The notes beneath the pieces are model-generated. The model ran no database searches, was not told where the DNA came from, and saw only the letters and a program-made list of their open reading frames with translations. Position numbers and translations under genes: made by a program. From Sipunculus nudus (lineage: Eukaryota; Annelida; Sipuncula; Golfingiida; Sipunculidae), in assembly GCA_026874595.1 (NCBI GenBank), contig CM049310.1, forward strand, positions 23,662,058-23,726,057: a stretch of 64,000 nt of DNA, written 5' to 3'. Of the stretch, positions 12,115-24,100 are shown piece by piece (position 1 is the first letter of the stretch; each line of letters opens with the position of its first letter).

Positions 12115-14703
12115 CAAGTGACCCATGGGTCATGACGATCAGCTGACTGAGAAGAGATTTACCAAAGGAAATTTTATCATCTGAATGGTAGTATATACCC
12201 ATTCAACTGAAGCATCAAACAGATTAACCAACAGGCCAAGATTGTGACTGTATTTATATATCTCAAAAATAGAGAAAAAATGCATAAACTTTAAAAAAAA
12301 ATACAGGTGGTTCCACCAGTCTGCAGAAACTAATAAAAACACTAAATGGTCAATATCCATGCAAAGAATCATGGTTAACTCTGCATTATTGTTCAGATAC
12401 TTCAGCTTTTGTATCAAATTTTCCATTATTCTGAGGGATACTTCAGAGTCCTATAGCTTGAAGGATATGGGTAACAGAGACCTAATTTCAGCTGTCCACA
12501 GACACTTTTCATGGGCCTCCTTGCATTACAAGAATGAAGATTCTAGGTCCTGTTGTTACAATTTGTGCCACGTTAACAGATGACAGCATCCTTAAAGGTC
12601 TCAAAAATAAAGAAAAAAATTCATAAAAAACCTGAACAAATACAGGTGGTGCCAACAGTCTGCAGAAACTGATGAAACTCTCAATAATCAATATCCATGC
12701 AAAGAATCATGGTGATCTCTGCATTAGTTTTTCAGAAACTTCAGCTTTTGTATCAAATTTTCCATTATTCTGAGCTGTACTTTGGAGTGCCATAGCTCAA
12801 AGGATATGGGTAACAGAGACCTAATTTCAGGTTTCCATGTAGACTTTTCATGGATCTCCCTGTGTATCAAGAATGAAGATTCTAGGTCCAGTCGTTACGA
12901 TTTGTACCCTGTTGACAGATAACTACATCCTTAAAGGTCACAAAAATAGAGAAAAAAAATTGTAAAACTTTGAAAAAATACAGGTGGCATCACCAGTCTG
13001 CAGGAACTGATGGAACACCTCTTGATTAATATGTATGACCATCAGTGTTGTAGTTATTGAGATGTTGCAGTTTGTTTTTATCAAATTGGGAGCCCCACAG
13101 CTCAAAGGATATTGGTGACAGAGACCTTATTTCAGGTTTCCATGGAGACTTTTCATAGGTCTCTCACTGTCTCAGGAATGAAGATTCTAGGTCCAGTCTT
13201 TACAATTTGTGCCCTGTTGACAGATGTTCACATTTTTAAAGGTCTCAAAAATAGCGAAAACAATTTGTAAAAAATAAAAAAATACAGGTGGCGCCACCAG
13301 TCTGCAGGAAGTGATGAAACTTCTCATGATCAATATGTTTGCAAAAAATAATGACCATCAGTGATGTAGTTAATGAGATATTGAAGTTTTTGTATGAAAT
13401 TTTTTACTATTCTGGGGGGGTACTTTGGGGCCCCATAGCTTGAAGGATATGGGTAACAGAGACCTCATTTCTGGTTTCAATGGAGACTTTTCATAGGTGT
13501 CTCTCAGTGTGTCAAGAATTAAGATTCTATAGTCCGTTCCACTAACCGTGAAACGCTGTTTTTTCACGTTTTATTTTCTACCTTGATATATAATTTGTGT
13601 CCTTAGCGATACGCTGAATTCCTAGAAAACGACCTAATTTTATATGAAGTAAGTGATATTGTATTAAAAACAACTTACATCACGACGCAGAGGTGTTGTT
13701 TACTATATATAAGGAGTGCATAGCTAACTTGGCCAAACTGAACGGCGTTGTATGTGAAATCTTTGCCGTCATAATCACGGTCGTCGCATGGAACTTCCTG
13801 AATCTCCTATGACTCTTAAACAGCATATCGAAGGGAGAGAGCAGGGGTGCCAATCATTGTTCATGTACAATCATATGATATAACAGGGGCTATACATACA
13901 TGTATTAATGATAGTAACATGCCAGCTGCTATTATTGTGTGACCACCTCACATCGCCAAACGGCGGGATTCTTTCTCCTGCAAAATGGAACACCGCTTAT
14001 GACGTCACGCGCGTGCGGGGCAGAATCTTGTCAGTTGACCATGCACAAAATGTCGTAAACAGCCCGCAAATTTCTCCTGGATTTTTATTTTTGTTCATTA
14101 CAGGCTATGTGGCATTTTTCCTGTCAGAAAATTAGGTCGTGTTCTCAATTACCTCTGTACCAGAAATCTTTGTTCGTTCTCAATTCTTTTAAAAATGATC
14201 GCGAAAAAACAGTGTTTCAACGGTTGGGGGAATGGACTATAGGTCCAGTCTTTACGATTTGTGTCCTGTTTACAGATGTTCACATTTTTAAAGGTCTCAA
14301 AAATAGCGAAAACAATTCGTAAAAAATCGAAAAATACAGGTGGCACCATCAGTCTGGAGGAAGTGATGAACTTCTCATGATCAATATGTATGCAAAAAAT
14401 CATGACCATCAGTGATGTAGAGAGATATAGAAGTATTTGTATGAAATTTTTTAATATTCTGGGGGGTACTTTGAGGCCCCATAGCTCTAAGGATATGGGT
14501 AACAGAGACCTAATTTCTGGTTTCCAAGGAGATTTTTCATGGACCTCTCAGAATGTAAAGTTACAAGATTCTAGGTCCAGCAGTTACAATTTGTGCCAGG
14601 TTAACAGACAGACGGACAGACGGACGGCACGACAGACGGATGGACAAACGACGGACAAAGAGTGATCACTATAGCTCAGATGACTTACAGTCAGCTGAGC
14701 TAA
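12115..14703 (+). mobile_element. Pearl-like/HINE element with tandem core (family A, copy 1)
   Basis: Left edge: CAAGTGACCCATGGGTCATG (palindromic GACCCATGGGTC). The body holds about six core units of about 300 bp, each with 'ACAGGTGGYRYCACCAGTCT', 'GATATGGGTAACAGAGACCT' and 'AAGATTCTAGGTCCAG'. It ends with an ACGG-rich tract (about 14606-14660) and the near-palindrome AGCTCAGATGACTTACAG then TCAGCTGAGCTAA. This layout (tandem core, ACGG microsatellite, terminal hairpin followed by CTAA) resembles bivalve pearl elements and Helentron-type non-autonomous elements. A MITE sits inside at 13530-14239. Confidence 0.7.
13530..14239. mobile_element. MITE with about 42 bp inverted repeats and TA target duplication
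   Basis: The terminal inverted repeats begin TAGTCCGTTCC (left) and, reverse-complemented, TAGTCCATTCC (right). Similarity continues through 'AACCGT..GAAAC.CTGTTTTTTC'. TA flanks both sides (13528-13529 and 14240-14241). Removing the insert restores the host motif GATTCTAGGTCCAG seen in the neighbouring core units. TA target duplication fits a Tc1/mariner-type element. No transposase is present. Confidence 0.85.
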
Positions 14704-14894
14704 AAACAACCACAGACTGAGGTGGCATCCAGTATTCTGATCAAATGCAGGACAGCTTGTCACCCTTATAGATACATCTCTGGATAATAATTGATTCCTA
14801 AGCACATATAAAAAAAGAAAATTACTTAAAAACAAACAGCACCTTTTCATACATGGATGGTGACTGGAAAAATAATCAGTCTTATCATAATAAA

Positions 14895-14900
14895 TTTATT
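14895..14900 (-). terminator. SNAPIN: Candidate poly(A) signal of snapin
   Basis: AATAAA on the minus strand, about 108 nt past the snapin stop codon. It is the first such hexamer downstream, implying a short 3' UTR. Confidence 0.55.
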
Positions 14901-15007
14901 CTGAAGTCACAAAAATCAATTTCACATGCCATCACATGGTTATTTTCACATTTCCATATATTCTCTATATACACTTCTGTACATCAGCTGACTAGCAAAG
15001 ATGAGCT

Positions 15008-15100
15008 TCACTGTGGTGGTCCTGGGGACGGCGGGTCAAGCAAGGCTTTCCGTCTTGCCGTCTCTTTGGAAACGGCTAAATGAAGTTTTCCGAGTCTTTC
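15008..15100 (-). CDS. SNAPIN: Snapin exon 4 with stop
   Basis: Acceptor TTAATTTCAG|, phase 0. It encodes ERLGKLHLAVSKETARRKAL then LDPPSPGPPQ and TGA. ERL..L..AV.KETARR is the conserved snapin C-terminal block. Confidence 0.95.
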   Translation of the reverse strand, partial: ERLGKLHLAVSKETARRKALLDPPSPGPPQ

Positions 15101-18100
15101 CTGAAATTAAAAGTTACAGGTAAAATTAATAAATAAAAGAATACTTTTATAAATCTGGCCCTGGCATTGACTTCTTAAACATATCAAATTTGTATGTTAT
15201 GCACAAAAAGATCTTTTCATGCATAACATACAAATTTGGTATGTTTATGAAGTCAATGCCAGGGCTAGATATGAATTACCTTGTCTATAAAATGAAAATT
15301 TAAGAGAACAAGTATTATTGACATATAAGATCCATGACCCTATAATGTTACATTGTTATAACACAAATGTTTGTTTAAATATAAATATAATTCCCATTGT
15401 GATTTATTCTAAATTAGAAACCTATGAGTAACTTAACAGTTGAAATATTAACTCAATTTCCGTATATCCATCGACTACAGTGACATAGACTCACACAGTG
15501 ATGTGAGAACATGCCAATATGTATGCAAAACTGCATGTATGTAGCTTCAATGGTTGTTATACATGTCAGGCTCAATGACTGTCAGGCACACTGACATCAG
15601 CTGGGCTGTCAAAGCCTTAGTAACTCATTCAAAACCTCATTTACAAGATCTGCTGGCACCACTTGGTTATCTCTGGTTAATACCTCTCTTATGCACCTTC
15701 AAGTATATATAAAGGTGTGAAATTTATTATGCTGGTCCTTATTTATATATTCAGTAATATATTGCAACCGCTCAACAATTACAACCACTTTTCTTATTCC
15801 CAAATATATGATACTTAGAATTCACAAATACAGTCACCCCCAAATCCCAACCACTTTGCTCAGTCTCCAAGGTGGTCATATTTGTGGGGTTCTACATGCA
15901 TCCAATACTTATAAAAAGGAAGTTGGTCCACTTTTATTCCAATGTTTTCTGAATCTGCGTTGCGTATGACATTGTGCTAAACCTCATTTAAAAGGTTATT
16001 GTTCCTGCAGTGACCTCGCAGATACGAGAACAAATATCGTTCAATGTACACATCATTTTGAGTAATTTTTGCGAGGTTATTATATTGCATGGAGATTACC
16101 ACCAAACACAGCCGAACTGCCTTCTGCAAAGACCTGCATTAAGGTCTGTTGTGTATATGAATACCTCTGCTGTCAGTGATTGATTTAAGCATGTTTGGCC
16201 TGACATTTGACCCAGTCCCTGACCCCCTTGCACAGTCAGTAAATGTAAACAAGAGCAACACAAACATGCATAATACTCCTGTTGTGTATCTGGTGTCCTC
16301 TGGCCTCATTAAATATGTGTGAATTTGATGAGAATGTAATTCAGGTGAGAAACTATTGGTACATACTGTGGTAGGCTTCATATTCGCGAGTCTGAAATTT
16401 CACGATTTCTCAATTCTGAATGTTTCGCGAGGGTTTCATTTTCACGATCTCACCAGAACATATTACAACTCTACCTGTGTGTATTATAAAATATACCTGT
16501 GTGTATTATAAAATGAGAATAAGTCATGAGTTTGGGATATTCTACTCATATAAAGATGGTCCTGTACACACAGCACAGGTAGTTTGATCCAAATTTAAGG
16601 TAACGTTTTCCCTAAACCTGCATGGATGTAATTTATTATAAAATTTCTCACTGTTCTAACCTATTCACATACAAGCATTGGTTTCACTGAATAAGATGGA
16701 CATACTAAATTGGCCAATTATTCCTGAGATTTTCATTTTTGTGATTATTTCCCATTCTCAAATATCACGAAATTAAAACCCTAGCAAACAAAAAGGCAAC
16801 CACAGTATGTATAATGAGTTTCATGTATATTCATAGGATTTTGTCATTCACCAAGGTACCTCCAAAGTGCGGTGACCTCTGACCTCATTAAATATTCTTG
16901 TAATTTGATGAGAATGTAAATCAGGTGAGAAAGTCTATTGGTTAATATGTATAATGAGTTTCTTAAAAATCCTCAGGATTTTTGGTTAGTCACCAAGGGT
17001 ACCTCCAAAGTGTGATGAACTCTGATCTCATTAAATATGCATGGATTTCTCTGGAATTCAAACTTAGGCGAGATATTTTATTAATAAACATTTAAAATGA
17101 GTTTTATCAAAATCCTTTATAATCTTCGTAAGTTATCACGTCAACACCACAAAGTAGTCAAGTGACCTGTGACTATATCAAATATGCGTGGAGGTTGCCC
17201 ATAATCAAACTCAGGCAAGATAATCTGTTGGTTATTACTTATGGTGAGATTAACAAAAAATCCATCCAAGCCCTGGTAAGTTATCGCAGCGACACTAAAA
17301 GTTAACAGATGGACAGACAATGGGTATACCATAAAACTCCCTACGGGTGTATAAAAATATGTGACTCCAGATCCCTTGTCCCTCATTTCTTATGTCAGCA
17401 TGCAATAATGGTTTATCCCCAGATTCATCTGGGTAATCCTGTAGCATAATGTTGAAATTACCATAAAAAATGTCGCTGCAATATCACCTTGGATTTGCAT
17501 CTTCAACTATTCTGGAAACAGTTGTATCCTATAAACTATCCAAGGAAGCATGTGCATAACTTTCTGTTAATATTTACAATATCACATCACAGGTATTACA
17601 CCTCATAACAAATCCACGTGTTTATCAATTTACAAAATATGTCTACCAGACAAATACCTTTTGTTGGTTATATTTGGCATTGATTTCGTTGATGCATACT
17701 CTATACTTACTCCATTTATTTATTTATTTTTTTTTTCTATTTTACACTTCTCAGGAGAGGTATGCATATTCCCATTTCTTTCTTCAGGAACAGCTTCCAT
17801 GCCTTAATACATACATTTAATTCATCTTTCAAATCTTCCTGATAACAATCTCTTCTTTATACTTCTAACCATAATAATATATGTAACCAGTCACAGATCT
17901 TAGAAAATCTGAATGCCCCTGCATCCCATTCCGGGTTCACATATGTAGACATTATCACTGAAAAGGTCTTCTAGGTAAACATACTGATTTATGAATTTCT
18001 TGCCACAAGCACAATTTAAAAATATTTGTATATATCTAATTAAGAGAGTATCTTATTGAAAATATATATTTCATTTTAACCTTTGGAATAAAATGAATTG

Positions 18101-21100
18101 AGCCAACATCTTTATCTCACTGTATACATCCTCCCCCCCAGCCAAATTATAAAGCCTGGTTACCGGATTTATCAGCTCATATGTAATATATGGCATATAT
18201 TGAGTCAAATCTCAATATTTTAAATATCATAGACAAGGTTATTTATGAGTCCAACCTGAGCATTTTGTAGGATGTTACTGACTAGCCTGTTATATAATGA
18301 GTCAAACCTGAGCATTTTTTAAGATGTTATTGACCAGCCTGTTATATAATGAGTCCAACCTTAGCATTTTTAAGATGTTATTGACCAGCCTGTTATATAA
18401 TGAGTCCAACCTGAGCATTTTTTAAGATGTTATTGACCAGCCTGTTATATAATGAGTCAAACCTGAGCATTTTTAAGATGTTATTGACCAGCCTGTTATA
18501 TAATGAGTCAAACCTGAGCATTTTTTAAGTTGTTATTGACCAGCCTGTTATCTAATGAGTCCAATCTGAGCATTTTTTAAGATGTTATTGACCAGCCTGT
18601 TATATAATGAGTCCAACCTGAGCATTTTTAAGATGTTATTGACCAGCCTGTTATATAATGAGTCCAACCTGAGCATTTTTTAAGATGTTATTGACCAGCC
18701 TGTTATATAATGAGTCCAACCTGAGCATTTTTTAAGATGTTATTGACCAGCCTGTTATATAATGAGTCAAACCTGAGCATTTTTTAAGATGTTATTGACC
18801 AGCCTGTTATATAATGAGTCAAACCTGAGCAATTTTTAAGATGTTATTGACCAGCCTGTTATATATTGAGTCCAACCTGAGCATTTTTAAGATGTTATTG
18901 ACCAGCCTGTTACATAATGAGTCCAACCTGAGCATTTTTTAAGATGTTATTGACCAGCCTGTTATATAATGAGTCCAACCTGAGCATTTTTTAAGATGTT
19001 ATTGACCAGCCTGTTATATAATGAGTCAAACCTGAGCATTTTTAAGATGTTATTGATCAGCCTGTTATATAATGAGTCCAACCTGAGCATTTTTTAAGAT
19101 GTTATTGACCAGCCTGTTATATAATGAGTCCAACCTGAGCATTTTTTAAGATGTTATTGACCAGCCTGTTATATAATGAGTCCAACCTGAGCATTTTTTA
19201 AGATGTTATTGACCAGCCTGTTATATAATGAGTCCAACCTGAGCATTTTTTAAGATGTTATTGACCAGCCTGTTATATAATGAGTCAAACCTGAGCATTT
19301 TTTAAGATGTTATTGACCAGCCTGTTATATAATGAGTCAAACCTGAGCGATTTTTAAGATGTTATTGACCAGCCTGTTATATATTGAGTCCAACCTGAGC
19401 ATTTTTAATAGTTATTGACCAGCCTGTTATATAATGAGTCCAACCTGAGCATTTTTTAAGATGTTATTGACCAGCCTGTTATATAATGAGTCCAACCTGA
19501 GCATTTTTTAAGATGTTATTGACCAGCCTGTTATATAATGAGTCAAACCTGAGCATTTTTAAGATGTTATTGACCAGCCTGTTATATAATGAGTCCAACC
19601 TGAGCATTTTTTAAGATGTTATTGACCAGCCTGTTATATAATGAGTCCAACCTGAGCATTTTTTAAGATGTTATTGACCAGCCTGTTATATAATGAGTCC
19701 AACCTGAGCATTTTTTAAGATGTTATTGACCAGCCTGTAATATAATGAGTCCAACCTTAGCATTTTTAAGATGTTATTGACCAGCCTGTTATATAATGAG
19801 TCCAACCTGAGCATTTTTAAGATGTTATTGACCAGCCTGTTATATAATGAGTCCAACCTGAGCATTTTTTAAGATGTTATTGACCAACCTGTTATAAAAT
19901 GAGTCCAACCTGAGCATTTTTAAGATGTTATTGACCAGCCTGTTATATAATAGGTTCAATCTGAGCATTTTTTAAGATGTTATTGACCAGCACATTATAT
20001 AATGAGTCCAACCTGAGCATTTTGTAGGATGTTATTGACCAGCCTGTTATATAAAGAGTCCAACCTGAGCATTTTGAAGGATGTTATTGACCAGCATGAC
20101 TCTTCTTCTGGCATTGTTGAGTTTCTTTACGTAACCATCAAGCTCAACGGGCAATTCCTGATTTTGTGATATCTTCCTTAAATCTGAATAATGAAATAAA
20201 AGATATTCAGTCAAACCAATGCTCATCTATTAATTCAGTTCATTAGTAGGGAATTTCATTTAAATTCATTTAAAGTGAACCAAGACAGTATTACAAAAAC
20301 GATATCATGTTATCATGATCTAGATCCAATAAGTAATGTTAAATATATCTAATATGGCAGTTAAATACTAAATCTGATTACAATTCTAATTTGCTCACTG
20401 TCAGCTAAGCAGGCTAAGCAGTCTATATGAGGATTACACACTAATTTACTAACTATCAGCTAACACACTGATTTACATAGTCAGCATAGACACCTGTATG
20501 ATGATTACATACTGATTTACTTACTGTCAGCTAAGCCATCCATATGATGATTACACACTGATTTACACACCATCAGCTAAGCCATCTGTATGACGATTAC
20601 ACACTTATTTACACACTGTCAGCTAAGCCGTCCATATGATGATTACACACTGATTTACACAGTCAGCTAAGCCATCCATATGATTATTACACACTGATTT
20701 ACACACTGTCAGCTAAGCTGCCTATATGATGATTATACACTGAATCACACACTGTCAGCTAAGCCTTCTATATGATGATTACACACTGATTTACACACCA
20801 TCAGCTTAGCCATCTGTATGATGATTACACACTGATTTACACACTGTGAGCTAAGCTGTATATATGATGATTATACACTGAATCACACACTGTCAGCTAA
20901 GCCTTCTATATGATGATTACACACTGATTTACACACCATCAGCTTAGCCATCTGTATGATGATTACACACTGATTTACACACTGTGAGCTAAGCTGTATA
21001 TATGATGATTATACACTGAATCACACACTGTCAGCTAAGCCATCTGTATGATGATTACACACTGATTTACTCACCATCAGCTAAGCCGTCTGTATGATGA

Positions 21101-24100
21101 TTACACACTGATTTACACACCATCAGCTAAGCCGTCTGTATGATGATTACACACTGATTTACACACCATCAGCTAAGCCGTCTGTATGATGATTACACAC
21201 TGATTTACACACTGTCAGCTAAGCCATCCATATGATTATTACACACTGATTTACACACTGTCAGCTAAGCCATCCATATGATTATTACACACTGATTTAC
21301 ACACTGTCAGCTAAGCTGCCTATATGATGATTACACACTGAATCACACACTGTCAGACAGTGTCAGCTAAGCCATCTATATGATGATTACACACTGATTT
21401 ACACACTGTCAGTTAAGCTTTCTATATGAGGATCATTCACTGATTTTTAGACTGTCAAATAAGCCGTCTATATGATGATTACACACTGATTTATACACTG
21501 TCAACTAAGCCGTCTATATGATGATTACACGCTGATTTACACACTGTCAGCTAAGTCGTCTATATGATGATTACACACTGAATTACACATTGTCAGCTAA
21601 GCCACCTATATAATGATTACACACTGATTTACTCACCATCAGCTAAGCTGTCTATATGATGATTAAACGCTGATTTCTACACTGTCAAATAAGCCGTCTA
21701 TGATGATTACACACTGAATCACACACTGTCAGCTAAGCCATCTATATGATGATTACCAACCAACCAACCACAAGAAGTATACGATTACACACTGATTTAC
21801 TCACCATCAGCTAGGCCGTCTATATGGTGCCTCAGCTCCATCTGACTTGTTCTGAAATGATTCAAGTTTACAGATCATTTTGTCTGTCAAGACTGTCCAA
21901 GAAGTAGACCTGTGGCATTCATGTTCAGACTGGGTTGACTATAGTCTGTCTCATCCCCTCATGTCCACCTACGATTTTGCTATGAAAATTGTTATTAGTT
22001 AAATTTCAATAGAAACAAGTGACCCATGGGTCATGACGCTCAGCTGACTGGGAAGAGATTTGCAAAAGGAAATTTTAACATCTGAATGGTAGTATATACC
22101 CATTCAACTGAAGCATCAAACAGATTAACCAACAGGCTGAGATTGTGTCTGTATTAATAAATCTAAAAAATAGAGAAACTAGAATACGGGTAGTCGACAA
22201 GCGACTACGTGTATCCGCCTAAATCAGAGTGGAACGGGTGAAGTGAGGCATGGATTGAGTGGCAAGGGGAAATAGAGTGTTGCATATTAGCATGGATGTC
22301 TGCAGCTAAATTGTGTATGTAGGTTGCCCCCCCTACCACAAAATCCAGAAAGCCGTCCAAGTTGTATACATATGCAAAATTTAAGGCAGATAAGTCAAAC
22401 CACTACATGTATATGAGTGACTTTAGCCCATGGCAGACAAACAGATGGACGCTGAGCAAAAATGGTTGCAGGTGATGCCACCAGTTTTGCGTATGATAAA
22501 GAGCTATGTGAGAACTATACACATGCAAAACTTTGGCCCAATCGGTCAAACGGTTCCCAAGATATGAGCTTGGATGTCTGCTGCATAAACGTGAATGTAG
22601 GTGGCGCCACCTGCATATAATCAGAAAAGCTATCCAGGATGTATATGCATGCCGAATTTCAGGTGAATTAGTCAAGTCACTGCAGAGATATGAGTGATTT
22701 TAACCCAAGGCAGACGAACAGATGGACACTGTGCAAACATGGTTGCGGGTGGTGCCACCATTTTTTGTGTATGTTATAAAGCTCTCCAAGGGCTACATTT
22801 GTGCAAAAAAATTTTCCTGATCAGTCAAACGGTTCCCGAGATATGAGCTTGGATGTCTGCAGAGTAAACGTGAATGTAGGTGGCGCCACCTGTCATAAAA
22901 TCAGAAAAGCTATCCAGGATGTTTACGCATGCCGAATTTCAGGTCAATTAGTCAAGTCACTGCAGAGATATGAGTGATTTTAACCCAAGGCAGACGAACA
23001 GATGGACACTGTGCAAACATGGTTGCAGGTGGCGCCACCATTTTTTGTGTATGTTATAAAGCTCTCCAAGGGCTACATTTGTGCAAAAAAATTTTCCTGA
23101 TCGGTCAAACGGTTCCCGAGATATGTGGGTTTATGTGTGGAAACAGACGCACAAACGGACGCAGAGCGCAGAGGAAAGGTCAGAGGTCAAAACAAAATCG
23201 GGGCGCAGCAGTTCACATGTGACCCGAACATAATCCAGGGTTTGGTAAAATTCCGCCCAGCGGTTACGGAGAAGTTCTCCGGACACCTATGCGGCGGCGG
23301 CGGGGGCGGCGGCATGCAGCTGAAAACATAGTATTCGCAAAACTCTGTTTTGGCAGATACAATTAAGTTGAGTATGGATACCAAATATTTATAATCCATG
23401 TACCACCATCTTTATATACCCACAGAGAGCTGTATACCTGTGATTGTAAACATTGCCTGGCATGAGGAATATCTAAAATCATAAATCTACATTTTTTAAA
23501 AGCTTTTAGCTTTTTAAAAGCTAAGTTCAGCTTCCCATAACTCAGCCAAAAATCACTGAACCAAAACCATTTGAACAAACTTCATCAACATCAACAATTA
23601 ACATCTAAGGATAATTAATATGTGAGATTTAAGAATTTGGCCCAGTGGTTTTGAGAAGAAGACCTTTGTAGCCACTGAGCTAAAATGGGCTGTTATGGCA
23701 TATGACTAAATTCAGCTTCTCATTACTAAGCAAAAAGTCACTAAACTGAGACCATTTGAACAAACTTCAGAAAGCACTACCCTAGGATCATTTCTGTGCG
23801 ACATTAAAAGATTTGGCCTAATAGTTTCAGAGAAGAAGTTTCTTGTAGCCGTCAGTATGATACGGGCACTGATGACCCCCGTTGAAAAAAGGCCGATGAA
23901 GGTGGCGCCACCAATACCTCAATTTCAGATATGACTCGTGTAACCAACATTGGCATAAAATTTGGTGATGATAGCTCCAGCCGTTTCTGAAATTGTAATT
24001 TTAGTATGCTTTTTTTGATAGAGGACAAAGTTCAACTTCCTGTAACTCGGCCAAAAATCAACTTACACCATTCGAACAAACATGATAGAGATTGTTCTAG

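Noticed and set aside
18193-21804. The two arrays as CRISPR arrays
   Set aside because: Units are head-to-tail copies without unique spacers, in a eukaryotic intron, and are fully explained by the neighbouring exon ends.
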